Source: Welwitschia mirabilis (lineage: Eukaryota; Gnetophyta; Gnetopsida; Welwitschiales). From it: a stretch of DNA of 64,000 bases. The stretch lies in contig JBOZIK010000001.1 of NCBI GenBank assembly GCA_051453625.1, positions 9,094,070-9,158,069 of the forward strand, given 5' to 3'. The notes under the pieces were generated by a model that saw only the letters and a list, made by a program, of their open reading frames with translations, ran no database searches and was not told the DNA's origin. Position 1 is the stretch's first letter, and each line of letters starts with the position of its first letter. A program made the position numbers and the translations under genes. Below are positions 46,934 through 57,960 of this stretch, in pieces.

Positions 46934-47319
46934 GATGCCAAAAGAGGGAGAAATAGAGTCTATAAATTATTTATAGTCAATTGTTATTATAAGTTGTTAT
47001 CATATATCAGTTGTTATCACATGTCACTTGTTATTGTCAATTATTTTCACATGAGTATCTTTCAGATGTATTATGTAAAACTGGATAATAGAAATAAATT
47101 CTATATCATTTTTCTTATCTATTAATGGATAATATATTTTCCATAAACTATGCTTTTAATTTTTTTATGGCTCTCTTTGGAAAACCATTATGAATTCTTG
47201 ATCTGGATACACATGGTCAATAATATTTCATAAATGTGAACAGGTACTTTTTAAGAGGGAGTTTTCGAATTAAAATTTTTAAATAAGTATAGTTTGTCAT
47301 CAATGTCGAAGGGAAAGAT
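46934..47319 (+). other. C4 3' untranslated region and polypurine tract
   Basis: It begins GATGCCAAAAGAGGGAGAAA, a purine-rich motif common after the last ORF of SIRE-like elements. Several copies of GTTGTTATCA-type text follow (46975-47050). It ends in GTCATCAATG and the polypurine tract GAAGGGAAAGAT (47308-47319) that primes plus-strand synthesis. Confidence 0.8.
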
Positions 47320-48434
47320 TGTTAAGTTATATTTTTGCCAAGTTGGTCTCAAACTAACATTTTTTGATATAGCAAAATATGTTGTATTTCTTGTAGAAAA
47401 TATTAATCATTGTAGGTTAGAATTAATCCATATTTTTCACTATCTAAGCTTGAACTTGATAAGTAATCTCTCAAGGGGTCAATTAGATTCCTAAGGAGTT
47501 AACTAGACTTGTGCAAAAAATTATCAAATATTTTNNNNNNNNNNNNNNNNNNNNNNNNNNNNNNNNNNNNNNNNNNNNNNNNNNNNNNNNNNNNNNNNNN
47601 NNNNNNNNNNNNNNNNNNNNNNNNNNNNNNNNNNNNNNNNNNNNNNNNNNNNNNNNNNNNNNNNNNNNNNNNNNNNNNNNNNNNNNNNNNNNNNNNNNNN
47701 NNNNNNNNNNNNNNNNNNNNNNNNNNNNNNNNNNNNNNNNNNNNNNNNNNNNNNNNNNNNNNNNNNNNNNNNNNNNNNNNNNNNNNNNNNNNNNNNNNNN
47801 NNNNNNNNNNNNNNNNNNNNNNNNNNNNNNNNNNNNNNNNNNNNNNNNNNNNNNNNNNNNNNTCATTTGTAAAACCCAAAATATATCTTATATATAAACC
47901 ACATCCATCAAAATCATAAAATACTTTTTAATTAAGCAAAATAGAAAAAATATCCTTTCATGATTAGTTCTTTGGTTAATTAGGTTGCACTATATGTACT
48001 TGAATTTATGACATCATTTTTAGATAGTGTAGTACTATCTTTGTTGTACTTCAGATCTAGTGAAGCTTGTTCATTATGGCATAATATTAATACCAAAAAG
48101 CATTTCTTTAAAGGTTGATACTAAGCCTCCAAAAGTTCAATTATAAAGATTATGGGTTAACCTAAGAAACCTAGAAAGTAATTAACTAAAATCCAAGTTA
48201 TCCTTGGGTAGAAGCTGGTTACTAAGAGTGGAGTAGGGGATTTTCCAAACCACTGTAAATCTTGTATCTATCAATCTCTATCAATATTTTCTAGTTTTAG
48301 TTATTTCTATTTTTAGATTATTTTGTTATTTTGTATGCACAAATATTTTTATAGTATTTAATATTTTGTGAAGATAGGTTTTCAATTTATTTTTAATCTT
48401 ATTCACCCCTTTCTCTAGGGTTCTCGATCCAATA
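47320..48434 (+). repeat. 3' LTR of C4
   Basis: It starts TGTTAAGTTATATTTTTGCC and ends GATCCAATA (for the AATCCAACA of the 5' LTR). A 328-base N gap (47535-47862) covers much of U3. The R-like signature is GAGTGGAGTAGG, then CCACTGTAAATCTTG near 48250. The target duplication ATTTA follows. Confidence 0.92.
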
Positions 48435-49990
48435 ATTTATTCATTATTATAATTGACTATCTACTAGACTATTAGAGAGAGGAAGAAAGTATAGGCATAA
48501 ATGTTCATGGCCTTAACTTCTGATATAATCACTTCACCAATGTCATAGTGATCTTTTCATAAGTTGATATCTAACAAATTAGGGCCATCAAAAGAGGGCT
48601 AGACAAGTTTGAAAAAGATTATAGTTTAAAATTGACTAGTCTGAAATCATAGCTCATTATAGAGGAGTGTTTAGTAAGTGATTTATAAGATGCTAGAAAT
48701 TCAAAGAGAAGATGATAAGGACAGCTACCTAGAATTCCTCATATTTAATTAGAGATATTTAGTAACTTGGTAAGATTTAATCTAGAAGTTAAAGAGCAAG
48801 TGCAATAATTAGGTTTTTCTATTTCTTTTTAGTAAAGCAAAATTCATTTTGGATAACATATTTTTTAATAGCTATAGCTAGGTAGAGCACCATAATGGGA
48901 GTGTTACCAAAGTAACTTAAGAATTCACTCAATCAGATAATTTGTAATTTCAATTATAAACGTGACAAAGTAGGTGGCATATACCATGGGATAGCTCAGA
49001 AAGACATTGTTAAAACGATATTATCTAGATATTAGAGGATTCAAGATACAAAGAGCTATACATTTTTATCTCAAATAATGATTATTAAAAAATTAGAAAT
49101 AGGGGGAAAATACCCTAAATGAAGATTATAAGGGAAAACATTTAGAATGGAAATCCAAACAAGAGGGTTCTCCTTCTAGGTATCCATAGGTAAAGGGAGG
49201 AAAAAGCTAGATACTTAAGTAACTTATAAGCTAGATAAAAGGAACATTTCCTTTTGCAAAATCATAATTGTAAATCATCATACCCTCGATGACTTGGAGA
49301 AACTTGGGATAGTAAAAGATTACTTAAAAGAACATGTGGGAACTAAGAAAAAAAACTACTAAAGCATGGGGTTTCTTCCTAGAACTAGAGATCAAGGAAT
49401 TAATAATGCGATTCTAGCTCTAGAAGAACTTATAACTAAATGAATCCTAGTGAGAGGATCTATCTTAAACTAAAGAATGATTAATGGAAAATCCTTCACT
49501 TCAAAGATTTATGTTACTTAAGTATAGAAAGGATCCTCTTGTATCTAAATCTTACAAGAACTATCTAATGGAAAAATATGGATTTATTAAGTGGCTCCTA
49601 ATAAATAATAAAATTTTAATTGTTGTTAGTCTAGGAAGAAGAGGTCTTAAAATTAAATAATATTTCAACTTTTATAAGCAAACAAATACCACAAAACATC
49701 TCTTTTAGAATTGCCCAATGTTCAAATCCATTTTGACAGCACTCAAGTGGACTATAAGTTGGAGTTACATATGTTCCAATAAAGGTAAAAATTTAAAAAT
49801 TATCACTTGGCATATCTAGATGACAAGAAACATGTAGGTGTTCAAAATAGAAGGGCTTGAAACACTTGAAATCCTTATTCACATTTGATACAAAATTTAG
49901 CTTAACCTTATGCTTTGCATGATGGATTTTCATTTCAGACATAAGACTGCGATTTTAAAATGATATCTAAAAATTTAGAACTATGGAAAA
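48435..49990 (+). pseudogene. LINE B ORF2, end of RT and C-terminal region
   Basis: The frame resumes directly after C4 with FIIIIDYLLDY. NVHGLN-type text (48500s) leads to FTNVIVIFS at about 48533-48560, in the place of the catalytic FADD box; both Asp positions are altered. IRAIKRGLDKFEKDYSLKLT near 48580 is the following helix. At 49694-49720 KHLF, stop, NCPM represents the zf-RVT Cys/His motif, followed by LTALKWTISWSYI and a WHI-stop-MTRN segment, the decayed WQIW..RN signature of LINE C-termini. The end is not sharp. Confidence 0.78.
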
Positions 49991-51548
49991 ATCTACAAAT
50001 TATGGATTAATACTGGCTAAAAAACCTAAAATATTATTCTCATTGCATGTGTAGAAGCGTGTGAAGTAGAGAAGATTACTCTAAAAGAGGCATAGGATCT
50101 CCATTTTTTCTAAGTTAGTTGTGGAGTTCACAAATTTAAAAGAGGAAGGGGAGCTGATTCTACCCTCATTTATGAAATATAATAATGCTACGTTTTCAAT
50201 GAGAAATCCCCCCAAGCAAAGGAGGGTCATGTTTGAAAATCCTTACTATAGGACACATAGGATCTCATGATATAACTTACTGATAGATCTGTCATTCATA
50301 ATGAGAATTACTTCAAGCTATAAGGTCTTAATTCCATTTTCTTCTCACACTTAGAGAGAGATAGAGAATCCATATTTGCATTTTCTAGCTAAGAAGCTTA
50401 AGGTAAATGCAGTGGTTAAGCATTACAATCTTATTCAAAATCTACTCAATTTTTCAAAATCTTGAGAAGAAGGATCCTCAAGAGTAAAGGCAAGTAAATT
50501 ATGAGGCAAACCTTTAAGGTTTAGAATGATAAAGAAATGGAAGCAAAGCATTAACCTAAAGCATTTAAAGGTGAATTGTCAAAGAGGAGGTTGGGATAAA
50601 TGGTGAGATGGATAGAGGAGAAGAAGAATAAAGGAAAGTCCTCAGACTAGAATTTCAAGGGGATACACCAAGTTAAAATCAATGAGTAAGCAAGCTCAAG
50701 AGAAAATAAGGAAAGATGGGAAATTCAAGGGTTCTACCTCTCATAATAACTTAAGGTCATGGAGTAAGCAGGCTTGGGTTATGGAGGGTTTGTTAACTAA
50801 AATTTTTGAAGCCCCTACTAGGCCTAAGGTTGAGGTCACATCCTCTTTAGAACATGTTTCCAAGCCCCTTAGAGGTAGCCCTTCTTGAATCTAAAGCCCT
50901 AGCTTACATGTTAGCGATAAGGACTTGGAGAGTGCCTCCTCTATTTAATGAATAATGATGATGATAAAGATCTAAGAACAAATGATAGATACCAAAATAG
51001 TTTTTGGACTCAGTTCAAAGAAAATCTAGAAAAAGAGAAGTAGTGCATGAACTCTAGTAGCAGAGATAGCTACTTCAATACTTGGATTGATTCTAGTGAT
51101 GAGGAAGATATGGAGGATATACCAAATTATGAGAATAATGTAGGGTAATCTATGAAAGAGGAAGTGTGGGAACAAAGTGAAAAATCATAATATAATAGCT
51201 CATCCCAATCAAAAATTGGACGGAGCATTACAAGTAGCTATGGATAAGTCTAAAAGCCTCTATTGATCTTATTCTAAAATTCCATAAGCCCATAAGAAGA
51301 TTATCCTATAATCAAAGTCAAATAAAATAAACACAGATAATAAGAGGCATTGGAGGAAAAAAGAATTTTAACTAGACCAGGAAAACCTTAGGTAGCTATC
51401 ACCAAAGAATAATGTATCATCTCATGAACTAGGAAAAACTCATTCAATGATATAGAAGATGGTATCTTCCAATATGTTAACTTTAATGCAAATATTCAAG
51501 CTCTTTTGTTATTAGTTTTTGCCTTGTTCTTTTGTTTTTTCTCAGTTC
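49991..51548 (+). pseudogene. Unclassified coding-like remnant between LINE B and LINE C
   Basis: An open frame at 50682-50888 (MSKQAQEKIRKDGKFKGSTS... ending PLRGSPS) is basic and Ser-rich; further on an acidic stretch reads TWIDSSDEEDMEDIPNYE near 51080-51130. The composition is like the C-terminal tails of plant LINE ORF1 proteins, but I see no DUF4283 or zinc knuckle with it. It could be a further 3' frame of LINE B, comparable with the extra 3' frame of LINE C, or a separate element. Function not assigned. Confidence 0.35.
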
Positions 51549-51870
51549 TTCAATCTTTTTTTGGAAAAAAGTATATATATTAAGCTAAAAAATATACATC
51601 AGGGGATGAAAATGCCCAAGAATAACATGACGATTAAACTATTTAGAAAAAGAGAAGTAGTTCACTAGCTGGTAAAGGGGGGACTGAGGAAAAAAATAAA
51701 ATGGGAATGAAACCATTCCTCGATGACATCCTATCTAGAAGAGAAAAATCATAGAAAAACAAAAACGTAGTACTACTAACAAACTAGAGCAAACATATCC
51801 CTTGAGACTAGAAAGTTACAAAAAGCTCAATTTTAATAAGGAACAGACCTGAGGGGGGAGGATTAAAGCC
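51549..51870 (-). other. 3' UTR and short A-tail of LINE C
   Basis: On the minus strand GGGCATTTTCATCCCCTGATG is followed by TTTTTTAGCTTAATATATAT and then CTTTTTTCCAAAAAAA. This resembles the 3' terminal regions of plant LINEs. It sets the element's end downstream of the J-domain. Confidence 0.6.
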
Positions 51871-51879
51871 CTCTATAGA

Positions 51880-52560
51880 ATGGAAAAATGTTACTATGAT
51901 TATGGTCAAGAAGGAATATGTCCAAATCATTAGAGAGAACATCAAATGCTTAATTTATCTCCTTAAATTCTTCGAAATCTGCTGGATTTTTATCTGGATG
52001 TAGTCGTAGGGCTTTCTTCTTGTAGCTCGATTTAATGGCCTAAGGGAGGGCTCTATGAGAGAGTTCCAATGTGATGAAGGAATATCTCTTCAGCCCCTAA
52101 ATGGTTTCTATCAAAACCTCCCATCTAGCAGCATTTATTTCAATGTCCTCCTATGGTTGAAGTTGGATTTAGACTGATGAAGAATCTGAAGTGGAGTTCT
52201 ATGAAGAGCTAGGGCCCGAGGCTAGAGTAGAGGAGGTCTGGGCATGCCTACCTCACTCTTGAGAGTTTGGTGATAGTTAATCCTGAGTTAATTCTTGGGC
52301 TATGCTAGAGTTAGACTCCTCAGCTATCTTTTATTGGATCAGGGTCGAAGACATCTCCCCTGAATGACCTGGGGGTGAAGTCATCCCTCTCTTGCTAGGT
52401 CTGCCATGTGCAATGGTTTCCTCTAGAATAGGATTTCTTTTAGAAGAGGTTCTTATTTTAGAGGTTCTCCTAGGGGGAGTCTAGTGAGGATGACAATGGG
52501 GGGAGGGAAAGGGGCTCCTCTTGCCCTAATTTCTTGTGCTGCTCTCCAAAGGGCCAGGAC
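51880..52560 (-). pseudogene. Ser/Pro-rich frame ending in a DnaJ-type J-domain
   Basis: One minus-strand frame can be followed for about 220 codons, broken only by TAG, TAA and TGA codons that single C-to-T or G-to-A changes explain. The first part is basic and Ser/Pro-rich (PPRRTSKIRTSSKRNP, SKRGMTSPPGHSGEMSS), then Ser/Gln-rich. From 52087 to about 51920 it reads RYSFITLELSHRALP, stop, AIKSSYKKKALRLHPDKNPA, DFEEFKEIN, stop, AFDVLSND. This has helix I, helix II with the HPD motif (codons 51992-52000), helix III and the start of helix IV of a J-domain. J-domains stimulate Hsp70 ATPase. It lies between LINE C ORF2 and its 3' end; as a captured host fragment or an element-encoded cochaperone it would be unusual. 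It is now a pseudogene. Confidence 0.75.
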
Positions 52561-53129
52561 TAAGACCAAGTACCTTAAGGAATCCTTCCATTTAAAAACT
52601 TTAATAAAAGAGAATGGCAAGTTCACCTAACATCCTAATTCAAGAGCTTTAAAAAAAGCAAAATAAATACCTGAAAGCTTAGAGAAATTCCCCAATTGGA
52701 TGAAGTAATGGTTCACGACTTCTGTACCAAGTCCCCAAGGGGATGGTAATGCCTTTCTGCTAATGTGCTAGCTTGGCAATTTAGGAACCCCATTAGGGAA
52801 GAAGTGAAGTGCTTCATTTTGTCTTCTACTTCTAAATGGAATCTGTTCTCCTTCTTTAGGGATTTCCATTAGCCTAGAGAGGGAGTCTTTGGTGATTTCT
52901 ATTAGAATTCTTTAGAAAGTGGTGTCTCCTCCTTTCCATCTTCTATAAAATGGAATGATATCAGCCCCTAGGTCTCCTCTAAGATTAAGCAGAAGGAGTT
53001 CCCATCCCACCACATACACTTTATCCCATAGAGCAAGGCATCCTTTGAAGAGGCCTAGGTTAGAAGGCTCAATTGTTGGCATGGCTCCCATCACGACTTT
53101 GATTTAGAAGTAAAGGTACATGATCCTCC
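52561..53129 (-). pseudogene. Unassigned frame between LINE C ORF2 and the J-domain
   Basis: The open frame 53094-52912 (MMGAMPTIEPSNLGLF to WKGGDTTF) continues after a stop through RILIEITKDSLSRLMEIPKE and LPSPWGLGTEVVNHYFIQLG towards 52600. I do not recognise a domain. Its position suggests the N-terminal part of the same protein that ends in the J-domain, though a frame change would be needed to join them. It could also be a LINE ORF1-like piece. Confidence 0.35.
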
Positions 53130-53836
53130 TTTTTGTATTTATAGGAAAGGATGGGGAGCTTTATTAAAAATCAGATTATTTCTAATCCACCAAATCTGCC
53201 AAAATATTAAGTGGATCCTATTTAATAAATGCATATTAGGGGCATTACAGGTTTGATAGTACTTTGTTATAATGAAGATTAATTCTTTGCTTTAAAAGCA
53301 GTGATGAAATAGATGTTGTGCTATTTCTAGATTGGACTGGCAGATGGGATAATTTAAGTCCACTTGGGATACCCTTTTGAGCAATTCATCTTTAGTTAAA
53401 ATTCTCTGATGGTCTTTAACTAGAAAAAAACCTTAATTTTTTCTAGAATCTGTCACTTCCAATACTTCTTATATGTATTCTCTTTTCCATATTTCTTTAG
53501 TAGGATCTGCTTAGTTGAATCAGACTGAGAAATGTTTAAGTTAATAAGATGTTGTAAAGCTTTACTAAGGTGTTTCCTTAGGTAGAAATCCTTATGATCA
53601 ATGGTCTAATATCTGTATTTGTAATTGATTAAATCACACTAGGGATGACCTCCTTTTTGCAATCTCTTTAAAATTCTATGTGCTCTAGTAAGGATGCAAT
53701 CTTATGGTTTCTGAATCCCCAAATCCTCTGATTCTCTTGGGTGGGCAATAATCTCTCATTTGTAGAGATGAATTCGGCAGTAATTCTTTCCTCTTAACTA
53801 AATAAAATCTTTTAAGATCCTATTGATTTTTTGAAT
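53130..53836 (-). pseudogene. LINE C ORF2 C-terminal region
   Basis: On the minus strand near 53215-53155 the text IFWQIWWIRNNLIFNKAPH is the classic C-terminal W.IW..RN..IF signature of plant LINE ORF2, seen here intact. Upstream towards the gap the zinc-binding segment is expected, but it is too frameshifted to mark. Confidence 0.75.
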
Positions 53837-54530
53837 NNNNNNNNNNNNNNNNNNNNNNNNNNNNNNNNNNNNNNNNNNNNNNNNNNNNNNNNNNNNNNNN
53901 NNNNNNNNNNNNNNNNNNNNNNNNNNNNNNNNNNNNNNNNNNNNNNNNNNNNNNNNNNNNNNNNNNNNNNNNNNNNNNNNNNNNNNNNNNNNNNNNNNNN
54001 NNNNNNNNNNNNNNNNNNNNNNNNNNNNNNNNNNNNNNNNNNNNNNNNNNNNNNNNNNNNNNNNNNNNNNNNNNNNNNNNNNNNNNNNNNNNNNNNNNNN
54101 NNNNNNNNNNNNNNNNNNNNNNNNNNNNNNNNNNNNNNNNNNNNNNNNNNNNNNNNNNNNNNNNNNNNNNNNNNNNNNNNNNNNNNNNNNNNNNNNNNNN
54201 NNNNNNNNNNNNNNNNNNNNNNNNNNNNNNNNNNNNNNNNNNNNNNNNNNNNNNNNNNNNNNNNNNNNNNNNNNNNNNNNNNNNNNNNNNNNNNNNNNNN
54301 NNNNNNNNNNNNNNNNNNNNNNNNNNNNNNNNNNNNNNNNNNNNNNNNNNNNNNNNNNNNNNNNNNNNNNNNNNNNNNNNNNNNNNNNNNNNNNNNNNNN
54401 NNNNNNNNNNNNNNNNNNNNNNNNNNNNNNNNNNNNNNNNNNNNNNNNNNNNNNNNNNNNNNNNNNNNNNNNNNNNNNNNNNNNNNNNNNNNNNNNNNNN
54501 NNNNNNNNNNNNNNNNNNNNNNNNNNNNNN
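53837..54530. other. Assembly gap (694 N) inside LINE C ORF2
   Basis: All N. By position it should contain the thumb and connection after the RT domain. Confidence 0.95.
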
Positions 54531-55700
54531 CAAGGACATAAGCTATGTACCGAGAAGAGGAAATTAATCAAGAGTTTATAAGAACAATTGTAGCTTTGGA
54601 TGAAAGAAAGTTATTTTTCCATGAGTTGCACCACCTTTGGATGGATTCCAAGATGTAATTCCAGGAATTGGTATTATGTCAATTTTAAAGAGGCATATCC
54701 AAGTAGATATCCTATAGGTCTCCTAATTTTGTACTCAGAATTCGGGTAATTTCTACCCCTCTAATACGTTTTCTACCAAAAATATGGATTATCGATTTTT
54801 TTCAATTATTATGTAACATATGTTCATAGCATTTTTTAATTAATTTTTCTTGCTGATATGATGCCCTGATCATGATGATAGTGTCATTTGCATAATGATT
54901 GTTGAAAAAGGTTTAGCCTCCAATTTTAATTCCTGTAACTCTGTTCCTTCTTAGAAAAACCTATAATACATTCATCACAAAAATAAAAAGGTATGAGGAT
55001 AGGGGGGGCCCCTTGTCTCAAGCGTCTATCTATTGAGAAGCAATTTGATCTATGGTTGTTGACCTCCATACTAAATTCGATGGAAACCTGCATGTCTAGC
55101 TAAAGATTAATAATATCTTTAGAAAATCTTATTTTCTTAAGAATACATCCTAAAACTTGTTAACTAACTAAACCATAAGCTTTAGTGTTTTCCAATTTAG
55201 CAATAAAGAGAGGAAATTTGTATTTTTAAATAGAGTGCATGATCTCATGAGTCAAGAGGATTTGGTCTTGGATATACCTAGATCAAATGAAGGCGGCTAG
55301 GTTCTCTGAAATCACATTGGAAAGAAGGGGGGTAATACAACCAACCATGATTTTTGCAAAAATTACATAAATAATATTATAAACACTTAGAGGCCTGAAA
55401 TCTTTTGGTTTACTAGCATCCATTTTTTTTGGTATAAGTACCACCCTAATTCTATTCATTTTCCTAAGAATCTTTCTATTGTGAAAGACTTCCTGCATTA
55501 CATCGTGAAGGTTATCCCTTAAGATGGAGAAGTAGGATTTGAAAAATTCAACCTGTCAGCCATCAAGATTAGGCATTTAATTATTCTTCATGGATCTGAC
55601 AGCAGATAAGATCTCTTTTTTACTCAGAGGTTTAAACAACATATAGTTATCTTCACTTGAAACTTTCTTATTTTTTGGAATTAAATCAGGGGAGATATCG
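54531..55700 (-). pseudogene. LINE C reverse transcriptase
   Basis: The minus-strand open frame 55498-55283 reads RVVLIPKKMDASKPKDFRPL, then SVYNIIYVIFAKIMVG and LLSNVISENLAAFI, a near-complete fingers block (IPK....KPKDFRPLSVCN.IYKI.AK...R..P.L..VIS.NQAAFI). At 54894-54883 YAND stands for the catalytic YADD, the first Asp changed to Asn by a G-to-A change, followed by TIIM. Stops and shifts lie between. Confidence 0.85.
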
Positions 55701-56099
55701 TTTCATTCCCTGATTTTTTTTAAGATGGACCTGCAATTCCTTAGCTATATCTTCTTCATTTTCTGTAATTTGACCTCCTATGGATAGTCTTCTAATCTTG
55801 TTATCTAATCTATGCTAGTTGGCCTACTAGAATAAGAATATAGTACATTTATCACTCTCTTTAAGTCATTTGATCCTTGATTATTCTCTACAGTAATGTT
55901 CTTCATCAATGTTTATTTCTTAGAGATCCATTAGGCATTGATATTCTCTGTTCTATAGACTGTCCTAGTTACCTCCCTTCTTCTGCTCTGTTTGGATTCT
56001 TTTAATTTCTTCCTCAAGCTCGGTTTTTTATTTAAACCTCTTTTTAGCTTTCCTTCTCCAATCTCTTATGTGAGCCTTTAGGGTATTAAGGTCCCTATA

Positions 56100-56900
56100 C
56101 AAAAAATTTATGGATTGAGTTCCATCATACTGTGCCCATATTTTTTCCAATAGCACTCTAGTTTCTGTTTGGTTAATCCAATACTATTTCATATGAAATG
56201 GAGTTTTCTAGGGCAAAATCATCCCCACTCTAAGTTTGATAGGATGTTGATTTGAAGCAATTCTATTCAGACCATAAGCTTCAAATAAAAGTTTAGCTAG
56301 ATCCTTCCTAGCCAAAACTCTGTCAATATTGGACATTATCACATCTCTACCTACTCTTTTATTCGATCACATGTACTTACATCCAAAAATAGGGATGTCT
56401 ATGAGGGAGTGTCTTGCCAAAAAATCTTTTAGTATTGAGCTACCTCTAGAATTCCAGTTATCACCTTCTGATTTTTGCAATGATGAAGACATTGATTGAA
56501 GTCACCCAAGATGAGCCATTTAGATTTATCTACTATTGTCCTCTGAGCTTCTTCCAAGATAAAGGCCTTGTTTTGATTATGTTGGGAACTATAAAGATTC
56601 ATGATATCTAGCCTTCTTTTTTAAGGAGAACTATGATGTGGTTCTTGCTAGTGTGAATCAGATCTACCTCTCTTTTGGTAGAAATCATAATGCCACTAGA
56701 GTTGCCTTGGGCTGTAATGATGAAGGAAATCCATTACTACTCTAAATTCATTTTTCCCATATCATTTTTGGTCTTTGTTTCCTGTAAGCAAATTAAATCA
56801 ATATTATACTAACTGATCATATTTCATAGGGTTTTTTTCCTTATAGGAGAACCCTAATTTTCTACAATTCCATATGAGATAATTTATTAGGGGTGTTTTC
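56100..56900 (-). pseudogene. LINE C endonuclease domain
   Basis: This APE-like endonuclease would nick the target DNA. On the minus strand WNCRKLGFS at 56872-56846 corresponds to the WNCRGLG start of plant L1 ORF2. Near 56530-56490 SKWLILGDFNQCLHHC matches the WLLLGDFN conserved box with its catalytic Asp and Asn, and GVDLIHTSKN-type text (56670s) precedes it. The DFN box is preserved, but stops occur between blocks. Confidence 0.83.
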
Positions 56901-57149
56901 ACCCCTTTTTGAGTGCTTAACCTCCCCTTAAGGTATCTTTAATGGTCTTTTGGGAATTATTTACAACATTATTTATCATTTCTCATTCTTAGAGAGTCCT
57001 ATTATTGGGCCTTTCCTTCGTTTGAGTTTCTACTTTGTTAGGTTCATCATCATTCAGAGGTTTTTAGGTGTTATAAGAGGTTGAAAGAGCTTATTCTCTA
57101 GTTTTGGTACTCCTTTTTTTTTGCTTTTCTTAGGAAAAATTGTAATACT

Positions 57150-57960
57150 TTTTCTAGTTTGTTCCTTTGTTTACTTATGTCAGCATATATTTTGATTGTG
57201 ACTAGTTTTCTCACAAAAAGTACAGGTTTCTTTTGGCTTTTCTTTAATATCAATCAATATTTTTTGACGTTCTTCTCTTAGATTATCCAAGCTTCCAAAA
57301 TGTGAACATTTCTTTTCAAGTGGAGCACATCTTTCTAGAGAGATGTCCTAATTTTTCACATAGGGACCAGAAGACTCTCGTAGGTAATGTTAAGTTCACA
57401 AATATTCCATTTAGATCTAAACTTTATAGATTGGATCTCCTTAGTATCCTTTAGGCTCATCTAGACACAAAATCTGGCCAACACTAATCTTTTCTATTTA
57501 ATAGTAATCATGTTGAGTTTGATGAGTTCACTAAACTGAGCTACCATTTTTCTTAAAAGATCTTCATTGCAAAACTCCAATGGAAACTTGTGGATTTAGA
57601 TCCAAATTAGAAGTCTCTTAAATAGATTAGGATCCGATTGCATCTCTAGTGTTTATTTGCCTAGGGCAAGGCCACGAACCCTAAAAAACCAACGTCCTCT
57701 TGTGATTATTTCATCCCGATCTCATTTGTTATCTAGTTGAAATAACACCAACCCTTCAAGCATTGCAATAACATCAACTTTACTAACTCGTGTCCATTTA
57801 GTAGCAACCTATTCACAGATCCGATCCAACCTTGATTAAGAACTGAAAGAGGCAAACTTTCTAATTAGACTGTATTTGAGTTTCTTCTCAATCTTACTAT
57901 AGGCATCTTCATTGATGTCCAATATAAGGGATTTTTCTTCCCTAAAGAACTAAGTCTTTT
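57150..57960 (-). pseudogene. LINE C ORF1 (DUF4283-like with intact CCHC knuckle)
   Basis: Minus-strand text IHKFPLEFCNEDLLRKMVAQ and FSELIKLNMITI around 57610-57490, then LVLARFCV, corresponds to the DUF4283 pattern (I..LPLEFW.E..LR.IA...G.....D..T......ARVCV). At 57224-57183 CTFCEKTSHNQNIC is a CX2CX4HX4C knuckle with all four ligands kept. The upstream edge is uncertain. ORF1 and ORF2 are separated by about 250 bases, a usual spacing for plant L1 elements. Confidence 0.75.

Larger units (their letters stand above)
28743..48434 (+). mobile_element. Copia element C4: SIRE/Maximus-like, with internal duplication and CACTA insert
   Basis: The two LTRs (28743-29863 and 47320-48434) start TGTTAAGTTA, and perfect ATTTA duplications (28738-28742 and 48435-48439) bound the element. 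Order inside: primer site, gag, zinc knuckle, protease, integrase, RT, RNase H, a 100-N gap, a second integrase-RT-RNase H block, an extra ORF ending in an acidic tail, a CACTA transposon, then the polypurine tract. Without the CACTA element (8640 bases plus one GAT) and the repeated block it would be about 9 kb, typical of SIRE-like elements, which also carry an extra ORF 3' of pol. LTRs differ by roughly one base in six or seven by eye, so the insertion is old. Confidence 0.92.
21061..49990 (+). mobile_element. LINE B: L1-type element, host of a multi-level nest
   Basis: Pieces of one plus-strand LINE lie in order: ORF1 (21061-22540), the first 15 codons of ORF2 (22551-22595), endonuclease to RT (26930-28742), and RT to C-terminus (48435-49990). 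The breaks are filled by copia C3 and copia C4. At each break, removing the insert with one copy of the target duplication keeps the frame: KVTP into KAYIL at C3, and ALYL into FIII at C4. The LINE itself adds up to roughly 5 kb. Both outer ends are uncertain, with no clear 5' UTR or poly(A) tail. It is the oldest layer of this region. Confidence 0.85.
51549..57960 (-). mobile_element. LINE C: minus-strand L1-type element with a J-domain frame near its 3' end
   Basis: From high to low coordinates: ORF1 (57960-57150), endonuclease (56900-56100), RT (55700-54531), a 694-N gap (53837-54530), ORF2 C-terminus (53836-53130), a further frame ending in a DnaJ-like J-domain (53095-51880), a 3' UTR, and the terminus TTTTTTCCAAAAAAA on the minus strand (51549-51570), which resembles plant LINE 3' ends. 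The A-rich terminus implies that the J-domain frame lies inside the element. All ORFs have stops. The 5' end may reach 58250; no target duplication was identified. Confidence 0.82.

Noticed and set aside
52912-53094. Stand-alone host gene
   Set aside because: It lies between LINE C ORF2 and the J-domain, has stops beyond it, and shows no intron-exon or promoter signs.
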